DNA of 64,000 nucleotides from Bradyrhizobium sp. cir1 (lineage in GTDB: Bacteria; Pseudomonadota; Alphaproteobacteria; Rhizobiales; Xanthobacteraceae). The stretch lies in NCBI RefSeq assembly GCF_014198245.1, contig NZ_JACIHE010000022.1:44450-108449 (forward strand). Reading direction: 5' to 3'. Under the pieces are notes generated by a model that did no database searches, was not told where the DNA came from, and was given only the letters and a program-made list of their open reading frames with translations. The position numbers and the translations under genes were made by a program. Each line of letters opens with the position of its first letter. Within the stretch, counting starts at the first letter, position 1. Below, piece by piece: positions 36,816 to 47,811 of this stretch.

Positions 36816-38384
36816 ATGAAGATCGGTACTCCCAGGGAGCGCGTCGAAGGCGAGAAGCGCCTGGCGATGACGCCGCAATCCGCAATCGCACTGAAGAAAC
36901 TCGGCTATGACTGCCTCATCGAATCAGGAGCCGGATCGGCGGCCCGCTTCTCGGATCAAGCCTATCGCGATGCCGGCGTGACGGTGGTGGCCGACGCGGC
37001 GGACCTTTGGGCCCAAGCCGATGTCGTCGCGAAGATCCGTCCTCCTGGGCAGACCGAAGTCGAGATGGGCCATGCCGGGCAGGTCGTGATCTCGCTGTTG
37101 TATCCCGGTCAGAACACCGAGCTCCTCGAAGCGCTCAAGACCAGGGGCTTGACGGCGCTGGCAATGGATATGGTGCCGCGGATCAGCCGTGCCCAGAAGA
37201 TGGACGTTCTATCGTCCATGGCCAACATCGCCGGATACCGCGCAGTGATCGAGGCGAGCAACAATTTCGGACGCTTCTTCACCGGCCAGATCACTGCCGC
37301 CGGCAAGTTACCCCCCGCCAAGGTGCTGGTGGTCGGCGCGGGTGTCGCCGGCTTGGCGGCGATCGGTGCTGCGGTCTCGCTTGGCGCGATCACCTATGCT
37401 TTCGACGTGCGGCCGGAGGTCGCCGAGCAGATCGAATCGATGGGCGCCGAATTCGTGTTCCTCGAATTCGAGCAAACCCAGGATTCGGCAGCCACAGGCG
37501 GTTATGCGGCTCCGTCTTCACCGGAATTCCAGGCCAAACAGCTCGCCAAATTCCGAGAACTCGCGCCGAACATGGACATCGTCATCACCACGGCGCTGAT
37601 TCCCGGCCGCCCGGCGCCAACGCTGTGGACCAAGGATATGGTCGAAGCGATGAAACCTGGCTCTGTGATCGTCGATCTCGCGGCCGAACGCGGCGGCAAC
37701 TGCGAACTGACCGTTCCGGACCAGGCGATCGAGACTGCGAACGGGGTCAAGATCATCGGCTACACCGATTTTCCGTCGCGCATGGCAACGCAAGCCTCAA
37801 CGCTTTATTCCACCAATATCCGTCACATGATGGATGACCTAACGCCGGCCAAGAACGGCGTGCCCGTGGTCAACATGGAAGACGACGTGATCCGCGGCGC
37901 CACCGTGACGAAGGACGGCGTGATCACCTTCCCGCCGCCGCCACCCAAGGTGCAGGCGATCGCCAAGGCCATGCCGAAGAAGGCTGTCGTCGAGACCGCC
38001 GAGGAACGGGCGGCGCGTGAGCTCGCCGAGTTCAGGACCGCCGGCAGGCGTCAGACCTGGATGCTCGCTGCCGGCGCGATCGTCACGCTCCTGATCGGCA
38101 GCGTCGCGCCGCCGACCTTCATGCAGCACTTGATGGTCTTCGCGCTGTCGGTTTTCATTGGTTTCCAGGTGATCTGGAACGTCGCGCATTCGCTGCACAC
38201 GCCGTTGATGGCGGTCACCAACGCGATTTCATCGATCATCATTCTGGGCGCGCTGCTGCAGGTAGGCTCATCGAGCCTGATCGTCGGTGTCCTTGCGGCG
38301 TTTTCCATTTTGATGGCGTCGGTCAACATATTCGGCGGATTCCTGGTGACACGGCGAATGCTAGCCATGTTCCAGAAGAGCTGA
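36816..38384 (+). CDS. pntA: NAD(P) transhydrogenase alpha subunit
   Basis: 522 residues from ATG 36816 (MKIGTPRERVEGEKRLAMTP). The NAD(H)-binding domain I has the loop around QITAAGKLPPAKVLVVGAGVAGLAAIGAA, and four C-terminal helices form part of membrane domain II, so this is the fused form of the subunit. Many alphaproteobacteria split this subunit into PntAA and PntAB. With PntB it uses the proton-motive force to reduce NADP+ with NADH, supplying NADPH for PhaB. Confidence 0.93.
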   Translation: MKIGTPRERVEGEKRLAMTPQSAIALKKLGYDCLIESGAGSAARFSDQAYRDAGVTVVADAADLWAQADVVAKIRPPGQTEVEMGHAGQVVISLLYPGQNTELLEALKTRGLTALAMDMVPRISRAQKMDVLSSMANIAGYRAVIEASNNFGRFFTGQITAAGKLPPAKVLVVGAGVAGLAAIGAAVSLGAITYAFDVRPEVAEQIESMGAEFVFLEFEQTQDSAATGGYAAPSSPEFQAKQLAKFRELAPNMDIVITTALIPGRPAPTLWTKDMVEAMKPGSVIVDLAAERGGNCELTVPDQAIETANGVKIIGYTDFPSRMATQASTLYSTNIRHMMDDLTPAKNGVPVVNMEDDVIRGATVTKDGVITFPPPPPKVQAIAKAMPKKAVVETAEERAARELAEFRTAGRRQTWMLAAGAIVTLLIGSVAPPTFMQHLMVFALSVFIGFQVIWNVAHSLHTPLMAVTNAISSIIILGALLQVGSSSLIVGVLAAFSILMASVNIFGGFLVTRRMLAMFQKS

Positions 38385-38395
38385 TCGGGGGGCAT

Positions 38396-39829
38396 ATGCA
38401 TTCGGCTTTGATCACAGCCGCCTACATCACGGCGGCAGTCCTCTTTATTCTCGCACTGGGTGGCCTCTCCAACCAGGAGAAGGCGAAGCGCGCGATCTGG
38501 TATGGCATCGTCGGGATGACCATCGCCGTAACTGCGACGGTTCTCGGCGGGGTCGGCGCGGTCTGGCTGGTCCTCATCATGGTCGCCCTTGGAGGGGTCG
38601 GCGGTGCGATCGCCGCGCAGAGAGTGCAGATGACGCAGATGCCGGAGCTTGTCGCCGGCTTCCACAGCCTGGTCGGGCTTGCGGCTGTGTTCATAGGGCT
38701 GAACGCCGACATCGAGGCAGGAGCGGCGACGAGAGCCCTGAGTGACGGCAGCGCGGACAAATTATCGGGCTTCGCGGCGACGCTAGCGCACAAAACGCCG
38801 GTCGAACTGTCGATCATGCGGGTCGAGCTGTTCCTCGGCATCTTGATTGGTGCAGTCACGTTCACAGGCTCGATCGTTGCCTACGGCAAGCTCGCGGGCA
38901 AGATTCAATCGAAGGCGCTCATCCTGCCGGGCCGGCATGCCATCAATATCGCGGCCGGCATCGCTTGCCTGCTGCTTGGCATCCTCTATTTCTATGGCTT
39001 TGGGATCTGGACGATGATCCTCGTTGCGTTCATTGCGGGGGCGGTCGGCTGGCATCTGATCATGGCGATCGGCGGCGCGGACATGCCGGTGGTGATCTCG
39101 ATGCTGAACAGCTATTCGGGCTGGGCTGCCGCGGCGATCGGCTTCACCTTGTCGAACGACCTGCTGATCGTCACCGGGGCCCTGGTCGGCTCGTCGGGTG
39201 CCATTCTGTCCTACATCATGTGCCGGGCGATGAACCGAAACTTCCTCAGCGTCATCCTGGGCGGCTTCGGCGCATCCGGCGGATCGGCGCAGGCGATCGA
39301 GGGCGAGCAGGTGGCGATCGATACCGACGGAGTGGCAGCAATGCTGGAGGATGCCGAATCGGTCATCATCGTGCCGGGCTACGGGATGGCCGTCGCGCAG
39401 GCACAGCAGCCGGTCTCCGAATTGGTGAAGCGGCTGCGGGCCAAACGCAAGGAAGTGCGGTTCGGTATCCATCCGGTCGCCGGCCGTCTGCCGGGGCACA
39501 TGAACGTGCTGCTCGCCGAAGCCAAGGTACCCTACGACATCGTGCTCGAAATGGACGAAATCAACGACGATTTCCCGTCGACCGATGTCGCGATCGTCAT
39601 CGGATCGAACGACATCGTCAATCCGGCGGCACAAGAGGACCCGACATCGCCGATCGCTGGTATGCCCGTCCTCGAAGTCTGGAAAGCCAAGAACGTGCTG
39701 GTCCTAAAGCGCGGTCAGGGCACCGGCTACTCGGGCATCGAGAATCCGCTGTTCTACAAGGACAACGCCCGAATGTTTTATGGCGACGCCAAGAAGTCGC
39801 TGGACGAGCTGCTGACGCGACTTCACTAA
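38396..39829 (+). CDS. pntB: NAD(P) transhydrogenase beta subunit
   Basis: A 477-residue protein beginning 11 bases after pntA. About eight or nine N-terminal helices (domain II) are followed by the NADP(H)-binding domain III with VIIVPGYGMAVAQAQQPV, FGIHPVAGRLPGHMNVLLAEA and GTGYSGIENPLFY, all standard for PntB. It forms the proton-translocating transhydrogenase with PntA in the cytoplasmic membrane. Confidence 0.95.
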   Translation: MHSALITAAYITAAVLFILALGGLSNQEKAKRAIWYGIVGMTIAVTATVLGGVGAVWLVLIMVALGGVGGAIAAQRVQMTQMPELVAGFHSLVGLAAVFIGLNADIEAGAATRALSDGSADKLSGFAATLAHKTPVELSIMRVELFLGILIGAVTFTGSIVAYGKLAGKIQSKALILPGRHAINIAAGIACLLLGILYFYGFGIWTMILVAFIAGAVGWHLIMAIGGADMPVVISMLNSYSGWAAAAIGFTLSNDLLIVTGALVGSSGAILSYIMCRAMNRNFLSVILGGFGASGGSAQAIEGEQVAIDTDGVAAMLEDAESVIIVPGYGMAVAQAQQPVSELVKRLRAKRKEVRFGIHPVAGRLPGHMNVLLAEAKVPYDIVLEMDEINDDFPSTDVAIVIGSNDIVNPAAQEDPTSPIAGMPVLEVWKAKNVLVLKRGQGTGYSGIENPLFYKDNARMFYGDAKKSLDELLTRLH

Positions 39830-40033
39830 GAACAACTGCGATGAGATTGGAATGAATCGTGATCTAGCCCATTGTTGAGCATCATCTTTCCGGAGAATCC
39901 TTCGCACTTTTGGGGCTTATGTTTTAGCTCTTTGTCAGCGCAGAGGATAGGATCCGTCCCTCAGGACCGAGCGCCAGAGCACATGTACGATCAGCAAGCC
40001 CGCCATGATCACGATATCGGCATTGAACACTGA

Positions 40034-40924
40034 TCAGGCAAATTTCGGCAGATGCAGCGGCAGGCCGTCACACGGCATATCGATTTCCTCGACCTGGCCC
40101 TTGCCGACTTCAGTGACGCGCAACTTCTTGCCTTCCATCGTAAAGGCACAATTCGTCGGCTGCGGTCCATCCAGGATCAAGCGATCGGCGAGCTTACCTC
40201 GGCGGTCCAGCACAGTGACGTTCTTCTGATTGTAGACGGTACAATATAGCCGACCGTCGGTGCCGAAAGCCATTCCATCCGGTCCTTTGAAGTCGGGGTT
40301 CACATCCGGTTGCAGGACGTTGCCGAAGACGACGCGCTTTGGCGCCGCTTCGCCGAACACGTCGTATCGGTAGATTTCGCCGGTAAAGGACGCGTTGGCA
40401 TACAGGTGATCGTCGGGACCGAAAGCGATGCCGTTGGTGAAACGAATCTTGCGATCGATTTCGCGGAGCACCTTCATGGCTGCCGGATCGATCTCATACA
40501 CACGGCCGTCCCAATCGAGATCCATATAACCGTCCACGAAGGCCTGGCCATTGATGAAATCCTCGGCGGCCATTCCGGAATCGGTCATGTAGAGCAATCC
40601 GTTCGGACCGAAGCAGAGGTCATTCGGAAACAGAAACCGGTCCGCGCCTTCGCCTTGCATGCGCCGGATCTCGTTTCCGCTCTCGTCGATGCAGATCAGC
40701 GCCTTGAGGCCTGCCTCTGCGATCCAGATCCGGCCGTGGCCATCAGTCGTCAATCCGTTCGGACGCCCGCCGGTCGTCCGGATCACGCGGCGGTTGCCGC
40801 GATGATCAAGTCGCGTAACGCAAAGGGTCGACGCGGACATCTCCGTGACATACATTGATCCGTCCGGCAGGCACACCGGGCCCTCGGGGGCTCCGATCCC
40901 GGTGGCAAACATTCTCGACGCCAT
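40034..40924 (-). CDS. SMP-30/gluconolactonase/LRE-family protein
   Basis: A 296-residue six-bladed beta-propeller protein: EGPVCLPDGSMYVTEM, NGLTTDGHGRIWIAEAG, PNDLCFGPNGLLYMTDSG, FTNGIAFGPDDHLYANAS and PDGMAFGTDGRLYCTVY are the successive blades, with conserved Glu, Asn and Asp residues that bind a divalent metal. Such enzymes hydrolyse sugar lactones. It is the last gene of the CUT1 sugar-transport operon, 34 bases after the ATPase gene, so it probably acts on the imported sugar after oxidation. No signal peptide. Confidence 0.85.
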   Translation of the reverse strand: MASRMFATGIGAPEGPVCLPDGSMYVTEMSASTLCVTRLDHRGNRRVIRTTGGRPNGLTTDGHGRIWIAEAGLKALICIDESGNEIRRMQGEGADRFLFPNDLCFGPNGLLYMTDSGMAAEDFINGQAFVDGYMDLDWDGRVYEIDPAAMKVLREIDRKIRFTNGIAFGPDDHLYANASFTGEIYRYDVFGEAAPKRVVFGNVLQPDVNPDFKGPDGMAFGTDGRLYCTVYNQKNVTVLDRRGKLADRLILDGPQPTNCAFTMEGKKLRVTEVGKGQVEEIDMPCDGLPLHLPKFA

Positions 40925-40957
40925 TTCTTCCTCCTGTTCTCCTATTGTCGGCGCTCC

Positions 40958-42061
<1,104 letters not shown>

Positions 42062-42071
42062 TCTGCTCTCC

Positions 42072-42911
42072 CTAACCTTTGACTGCGCCCAATGAGATGC
42101 CGCGCACGAGATAGCGCTGCATCACCGAGACCGCGACGAAGATCGGCAACGTCCCCAGGACGGACATCGCCGCAATCTTCGCCCAGAAATTCGACTGACC
42201 GCCAAAATAGTGCGTCAACATGACCGGAAACGTGATGACCTCGGTACGCGTGAGCACGAGTGCGAACAGAAAGTCGTTCCAGGCGAACACGAAGGTGAAT
42301 ACCGACGTTGCCATGAGACCGGGGCGAACCATCGGGAAGACGACCTTCCAGATCACCTCCCATCGATTGAGGCCATCGACCAGCGCGCTTTCCTCGAGCT
42401 CAAGGGGAACGTCGACGATGTAACCCCGCATCATCCATATGACGTAGGGAAGATTGAATGCGGTGTAGAGGAGGATCAGCCCGAAATAGCCATCCACGAG
42501 ACCGAGATACACATAGATCAGGAAGATCGGGAAGACGACCGCGATCGGCGGGATCATGCGCTGGGAGATGATCCACATCGCCAAGTTCTCGCCGCCGGTG
42601 CCGAACCGTGCGAGACTGTAGGCGCAAAGTGTTCCCAGAACGATTGCAATGCCGGAGCTGACGCCGGCGACGATCAGGCTGTTCAGGATTGCCAGGACGT
42701 CGCCATCCTTGAACAGGACGTAATAGTTCGAGAACTGGATCTGGCCGGGAATCCACAACGGCGGCACATGGTAGATCTCGTCCGGTGTCTTGAACGAAAT
42801 CATGAACAGCCAGTAGACCGGAAACAGGAACAGCAGGGTCACGGTGCCGGCGCCGAGATACCGGACGGCGAGAATGCGGGCTTTTCTGGCCGGAAGCTTG
42901 CCGATCCTCAT
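42072..42911 (-). CDS. Carbohydrate ABC transporter permease (MalG-like)
   Basis: 279 residues from ATG 42911, which overlaps the stop of the other permease by four bases; the open frame continues upstream but that part is out of frame with the neighbour. Six helices, and the EAA loop ELEESALVDGLNRWEVIWKVVFPMVRPGLMAT that contacts the ATPase. Typical second permease of CUT1 systems. Confidence 0.92.
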   Translation of the reverse strand: MRIGKLPARKARILAVRYLGAGTVTLLFLFPVYWLFMISFKTPDEIYHVPPLWIPGQIQFSNYYVLFKDGDVLAILNSLIVAGVSSGIAIVLGTLCAYSLARFGTGGENLAMWIISQRMIPPIAVVFPIFLIYVYLGLVDGYFGLILLYTAFNLPYVIWMMRGYIVDVPLELEESALVDGLNRWEVIWKVVFPMVRPGLMATSVFTFVFAWNDFLFALVLTRTEVITFPVMLTHYFGGQSNFWAKIAAMSVLGTLPIFVAVSVMQRYLVRGISLGAVKG

Positions 42912-43831
42912 CGCGCAAGCTCCATGCGCTTGAGCACTAGGGTCGTTAGCAGCGTCAGCAGCGCAATCACCAGGAAGGAGATCGCGGCTGTGTAGCTGGT
43001 CTCGAATTGCGAGAAGCCCTGCACATAGGTGTAAAGCGAGATGGTCTCGGTCATCGAGCCCGGCCCGCCCTCGGTGAGGGCCCAGATGATGTCGAAGATG
43101 CGAACGAGATCGAGGCCGCGGATCAGACAGGCAACGGCGATCACGGGCGCGATCGCCGGCAGAACGATCGCCCGAAGCACGCGCAGGTACGATGCCCCAT
43201 CGATCTCCGCGGCCTCGAGCTGCGACTGGTCGACATTCGACAGGGCGGCAAGCAGCAGGAGGAACATGAACGGCGACCACTGCCAGACCTCGCAGATGAT
43301 GATCGCCGGATAGACGTAGGTGGGATTGACGGTCCACAGGATCCGGACCGGTTCTCCAGCGATGAAGCTCAGGATCTGGCCAATTGGGCCGAAGCGGACG
43401 TCGAACATCAGGCGCCAGGTCGCGCCCGCGACGATCGGAGAGATCACCGTCGGAAGCACCAGCAGCGCGACGAAGATCTGTCTGCCCGGCATGCGATCGA
43501 TGAAGAGCTGCGCCATCAGGAATCCGACCAACAGCTCCAAGGGGAGGGCGATCGCGGTGATGATGGCGGTGTGACCGAGCGAAGCCCAGAGGCGGGTATC
43601 CCTGAACAGCTCCGCATAGTTCAAGAGGCCAACGAAGGAGGTGTCGTTCTCGGTCATCGTGATGCGCTGGAAGCTCACGATCAGAGAGTAGATCAAAGGA
43701 AACAGCCCGACCAGGAGGAGGATCAGAATGGCCGGCGCGACGATGAGATAGGGCAGGCGGTCCTCGAGCATGCGCCCAAAGCGACTAGGGCGGCGTTGCT
43801 CGGCTGCGTTGAGACTTGCGGAAAGCGTCAT
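42908..43831 (-). CDS. Sugar ABC transporter permease (MalF-like)
   Basis: 307 residues from ATG 43831; a TTG at 43891, directly after the binding-protein stop, is a weaker alternative. Six helices, with LEAAEIDGASYLRVLRAIVLPAIAPVIAV as the EAA loop. It forms the membrane channel with the MalG-like partner. Confidence 0.9.
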   Translation of the reverse strand: MTLSASLNAAEQRRPSRFGRMLEDRLPYLIVAPAILILLLVGLFPLIYSLIVSFQRITMTENDTSFVGLLNYAELFRDTRLWASLGHTAIITAIALPLELLVGFLMAQLFIDRMPGRQIFVALLVLPTVISPIVAGATWRLMFDVRFGPIGQILSFIAGEPVRILWTVNPTYVYPAIIICEVWQWSPFMFLLLLAALSNVDQSQLEAAEIDGASYLRVLRAIVLPAIAPVIAVACLIRGLDLVRIFDIIWALTEGGPGSMTETISLYTYVQGFSQFETSYTAAISFLVIALLTLLTTLVLKRMELAR

Positions 43832-43891
43832 TGTCAGTCCAGGAAACGGCACCGCCGGGAGAGCGATGCCTCCCGTGCGGTATCCAGCCAA

Positions 43892-45328
43892 TCATTGCGG
43901 GTAGGCGCCGGGCTTTGCGGCCCAGACCTTGTAGGCGGCCTTCTGGTTCTCGATGCCGACCTTCTCGGTGATCGCATCGAATTGCTGCGCCATGCGGTCG
44001 AGAATGGCCTTGGGATCTTCGCCGGCCCAAAGGCTCGAGATCGCTTTGGTCATCGCCTCGTCGTACTTGTCCTGTTGCAGCAACGACAGGTCGAGCAGGC
44101 CCTTCTCCCCGGACGTCTTGATGTTGTCGAGATAGGCGGCAGCGTCAGGCCAGAGCGCACGATATTTCTCGCTCGCATAGTGCGAGAGCCGGAAGGGATC
44201 GCGCAGCGTATAGGGGAGCTGGACGCGCTCGAGGCTGGTCTTCTTGCTGTTCAGCCACTGGATGAAGAGATAGGCGGCCTCCTTGTTTTTGCTGGTGGCC
44301 GACACAGATAGATCGAAACCGACGCCGAGCTCGGGGCGACCGAGAGGGGTGAGGGCGTAGCCGACCTTGCCGGCGACTTGCGATTTCGGCACCCACTTCA
44401 AAGCGTCCTCTCCGGAGCCGTAGCCCGCGGCCCAGCGGCCGTAGGGCGGCCAGGAGATCGTCATCGCGGTCGTGCCCTGAAGGAAGGCGGCGAGATTGTC
44501 GACGAAATTCCACTGCTCGACGCCGGGCGGCATGAACTTGTTTTCCGCCAGCATCTGCTTGAACACCTTGAGGCCGACGTCGCCATTCACCGTGGCCTTC
44601 ATGGTATCCGCATTGAAGAATTTGCCGCCTTCCATGCGGAAGCGTTCCTGGAACATGTATTGCGGATAGGGTGCGGTACGGAAGAAGCCAGCGCCGTAGA
44701 CTTTCGGCGCCATTTTGTCGGTGATGAACTGGCCGATTTCGTCAAATTGTTTCCAGTCCTTCGGGGGCGCGAGCTCGTAGCCGAACTTGGCCTTGAATTC
44801 GTCCTTCATCTTCGGATCCTCGAAGATGTCCTTCCGGTAGTAGAGCAGCATCACGTCGCCATCGTCCGGAAAGCCGTAGATCTTCCCGTCATACTGCATC
44901 TGATTGTCGCGATAGGCCGCCGCGATGTCCTGCAGTTCGTCGCGATAGCCGAACTTGTCGACATACTTGTCGAGCGGCTCGAGCGCGCCTGCGCGCGCCA
45001 GGTCAGGCATCCAGGATGGGATGACGTTCAGCGCGTCGTACGCTCCGGCGCCTGATTTAAAATCCTGCATGATCTTGGTGAACATCTGGTCGGTCGGTAC
45101 CTCGACCACCTTCACCTTGATGCCGGTGAGCTTCTCCCATTGCGGGCCCGAATAGTTCAACGGGTCCAGAGATTGGAGACCGGCCTCCCAGACGATGCTG
45201 ATCGTTGTGCCCGCGTACTTCTTCGCGGCTTCCACCGCTGTGTCGGTGGCATCCTTGTCTGCAGCCGGCGCCGAACCTGCAGCCAGCGCTAGCACTGCGG
45301 CCGCGCCGAGAAACGTCCTGAACTTCAT
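43892..45328 (-). CDS. Extracellular solute-binding protein (family 1, CUT1 system)
   Basis: A 478-residue binding protein with a Sec signal peptide (MKFRTFLGAAAVLALAAGSAPAA). The mature part shows the family 1 pattern: ISIVWEAGLQSLDPL, the MFTKIMQDFKSGAGAYDAL helix and YGFPDDGDVMLLYYRKDIFED. First gene of a five-gene operon with two permeases, the ATPase and an SMP-30 lactonase. The ligand is probably a mono- or oligosaccharide or polyol, unidentified. Confidence 0.9.
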   Translation of the reverse strand: MKFRTFLGAAAVLALAAGSAPAADKDATDTAVEAAKKYAGTTISIVWEAGLQSLDPLNYSGPQWEKLTGIKVKVVEVPTDQMFTKIMQDFKSGAGAYDALNVIPSWMPDLARAGALEPLDKYVDKFGYRDELQDIAAAYRDNQMQYDGKIYGFPDDGDVMLLYYRKDIFEDPKMKDEFKAKFGYELAPPKDWKQFDEIGQFITDKMAPKVYGAGFFRTAPYPQYMFQERFRMEGGKFFNADTMKATVNGDVGLKVFKQMLAENKFMPPGVEQWNFVDNLAAFLQGTTAMTISWPPYGRWAAGYGSGEDALKWVPKSQVAGKVGYALTPLGRPELGVGFDLSVSATSKNKEAAYLFIQWLNSKKTSLERVQLPYTLRDPFRLSHYASEKYRALWPDAAAYLDNIKTSGEKGLLDLSLLQQDKYDEAMTKAISSLWAGEDPKAILDRMAQQFDAITEKVGIENQKAAYKVWAAKPGAYPQ

Positions 45329-46114
45329 CCCTTCCTCCTCCTCTTGGGCGTCCGGAGTCCGGAAGAGCCGGCTTCGGAGCGCTTCTCACGTGATCATGGC
45401 CTGGTTAGTCAGCCGCCGGCGTGAACGGACGCCGTCGGTGGTGACCGGGCCGAGAGAAACAAATTCATCTATGTCGAGATTTGCAGCGCAGGCGCATCGC
45501 GGGTCCGGGCTTGTCGCCCGCAACCTGAATGGACGCCAGTTGGCGTTGTAGAAGCACGTACCCTCCCCAAAACGCTCGAGAGCGTTGACTTTGGGGCTAG
45601 TCTGCGTCGAGGTGGAACTGGCCGACAAATGAGAACTTTGCAAGCATCGATGAATCGCAGTCACCTATCTGCTGAGGTGTCTGCGAAGCAAAACGAGTCG
45701 ACCATGCGGTCGTTCGGCTGGAGAACAGGCTTACAGGACTGTCCAGAGGCAATGCGCGCGCCAAACTTCCTGAGCGCCACGCTTCCCAGCATTGCACTCG
45801 AACACGCGACCTGTTGAGCTAAGGCTGCCGATCTCACAGCGTGTGCACGTTCGTGTCGTGCCGCTCCGGCTGGTTCAGCATCGCGAGAGTCGGCGTGTCG
45901 CAGTTCTTGCTGGCTGAACGGCTCAGGAGGCGGAGGCAATCAGGATCGGACGGTCAAGCCGCACGCCTGGATTCTCTCGGCTAGCTTAAAGTCGTTCATA
46001 CCGGCAATCAGGTTAATCGCTGATGACGATACCGACCTCGGTCCTTGCCGATCCGCGATGCGTGGCCGACAAACCCGTCAATAGGCAGTCAGATCTCGGT
46101 GGTGGTCCTCGCCC
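45329..46114. other. 786-bp intergenic region with no supported gene
   Basis: It separates two minus-strand uptake operons. Short open frames exist on both strands but none has a convincing start site or family resemblance. The promoter of the CUT1 operon should lie near its left end. No repeat, tRNA or terminator was recognised. Confidence 0.5.
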
Positions 46115-46960
46115 TTAATGCTCAAACTGCGGTTGCCATCGCAGCAGGTAGGATTGCAGCGAGCGTACCGCGATCGCCAGCAGGATGCCGACGAACATCA
46201 TGACGAAGATGGCGACCATCATCTCGCTGGCGTTGGCGCGCGCCTCGGCTTCGATGATGAGCTTGCCGAGGCCGCGTTCGGCGCCGATGAACTCGCCGAC
46301 GATGACGCCGATCAACGCAAAGGAGACGGCCGGCAGGAGCGAGGCAAACACCCAGGCAAGCGCGGACGGGATCACGACTGTGCGCAGCACCGTGAATTCG
46401 CTGGCACCGAGCAGGCGGGCGGCGGCGATCTGGTCGCGGTCGACCGCACGCGTGCCCTCGAAGGTGTTGAAGAACACCACGAAGAACACGACGAGCCAGG
46501 CGGTTGCGATCTTGGAGAGGTCACCGAGGCCGAAGATCAGGATGACGAGCGGCACCAGCGCGATGCGCGGTATCGAGTTGAGCGCCACGATGTAGGGTCC
46601 GAACACGCGGGCAAGGAAGTCCGATCGGCCGAGCACGAGGCCGGCCGCGATCCCGCTGGCCGAGCCGAACAGAAAGCCCCACCAGGTGTTCTTCAAGGTG
46701 ACGAGCGTCGCAAGCCACAGATTATTGTCGCTGCCCGTGATGCAGGCGGTAAAGCCGGCGGCATCGGAAAAGCAACCGAGCCGCAAGAAACTCTGCCAGA
46801 TCAGCGACGGCTTGGCGATGAAATAGGGATCGAGGATTTTTGGCACATAGGCCTTCGGCAGCAACGCCTTGCTCCATTCAAAACCCCACTGCCAGACGAC
46901 GAGAACCACCGCGAGAATGGCCAATTGCCAGAACAGGATGACGGTGCGGCTGTGGGACAT
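46115..46960 (-). CDS. ABC transporter permease (TauC/SsuC type)
   Basis: A 281-residue permease with six helices and an EAA loop DQIAAARLLGASEFTVLRTVVIPSALAWVFASLLPAVSFA, as in taurine, sulfonate and nitrate transporters. It lies two bases after the ATPase gene. The insertion SLIWQSFLRLGCFSDAAGFTACITGSDNNLWL between helices 1 and 2 is longer than usual and Cys-containing. Last gene of the five-gene unit. Confidence 0.88.
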   Translation of the reverse strand: MSHSRTVILFWQLAILAVVLVVWQWGFEWSKALLPKAYVPKILDPYFIAKPSLIWQSFLRLGCFSDAAGFTACITGSDNNLWLATLVTLKNTWWGFLFGSASGIAAGLVLGRSDFLARVFGPYIVALNSIPRIALVPLVILIFGLGDLSKIATAWLVVFFVVFFNTFEGTRAVDRDQIAAARLLGASEFTVLRTVVIPSALAWVFASLLPAVSFALIGVIVGEFIGAERGLGKLIIEAEARANASEMMVAIFVMMFVGILLAIAVRSLQSYLLRWQPQFEH

Positions 46961-46962
46961 GA

Positions 46963-47811
46963 TCAGTCGGCCCTGGTGCGGCGGAATTCTTCGCCGAGGG
47001 AATGCCAGATGTGGGAATAGAGCCGGCCGAACTCGGCCGTCTCGCGCACGCCCACCGGATCACGCGGACGCGGGATTGCGACGTCGAAATCTTCCTTGAG
47101 GCGCCCGGGGCGCGCCGAGAGCAGGATGATGCGGCTCGCCAGCGTCAAGGCTTCGCCGAGATCGTGCGTCACGAACAACACGGTCTGCCGCTCGCGTTCC
47201 CAGATCTCCAGCAACGTCTTGTGCATCTCGAGCTTGGTGTGGGTGTCGAGCGCGCCGAACGGCTCGTCCATCAGCAGGATCTCGGGCTCCAGGATCAGCG
47301 TGCGCATCAACGCGACACGCTGGCGCATGCCGCCGGACAGCATGCGCGGAAAGCTCTGCCCAAAACCCGAGAGCCCGGCCTTCTCGACCGCCGAAGCGAC
47401 GCGCCCGGCGCGCTCGGTCTTCGGCAGTCCCGCGATCTCCAGCCCATAGCCGATGTTCTGCTCCACGGTGCGCCAGGGGAACAGCGTATCGCGCTGGAAG
47501 ACATAACCGACCCTGGGATTGACCTTGCCGGTCTCGACCGTATCCCCATCGATCAGGATGCGTCCGCCCGAACGCGGCAACAACCCCGCGACCATGTTGA
47601 GGATGGTGCTCTTGCCGCAACCGGATGGACCGAGCAGCGCGACGAACTCGCCCTGCTTGACTTCGAAGGAGACGTCATCCACCGCCACGAACTCGCGGCC
47701 GGAGGCGTTAAAGCGCTTGACGAGCCCCTTCACGGTAATGCGCGTGCGCGCCGCCGCTGCTGGCTCCTCGTCGCGCGCGAGCGCCAGGCCCTGGCTTGGC
47801 GCGGCGATCAT
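46963..47811 (-). CDS. ABC transporter ATPase (TauB/SsuB type)
   Basis: A 282-residue ATPase: Walker A GPSGCGKSTIL, signature LSGGMRQRVALMRTL, Walker B EILLMDEPFGALD and switch His in VTHDLGEALTLASR. No regulatory TOBE domain, consistent with the TauB/SsuB group. Its start overlaps the binding-protein stop by four bases. Confidence 0.92.
   Translation of the reverse strand: MIAAPSQGLALARDEEPAAAARTRITVKGLVKRFNASGREFVAVDDVSFEVKQGEFVALLGPSGCGKSTILNMVAGLLPRSGGRILIDGDTVETGKVNPRVGYVFQRDTLFPWRTVEQNIGYGLEIAGLPKTERAGRVASAVEKAGLSGFGQSFPRMLSGGMRQRVALMRTLILEPEILLMDEPFGALDTHTKLEMHKTLLEIWERERQTVLFVTHDLGEALTLASRIILLSARPGRLKEDFDVAIPRPRDPVGVRETAEFGRLYSHIWHSLGEEFRRTRAD

Noticed and set aside
43007..44311. A 434-codon plus-strand frame over the sugar ABC genes
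   Set aside because: Antisense to a permease and binding protein with clear family motifs; no recognisable domain and mostly charged residues.
45329..46114. Small genes in the large gap between uptake operons
   Set aside because: The short frames have no ribosome-binding site, no recognisable motif and coding-unlike composition.
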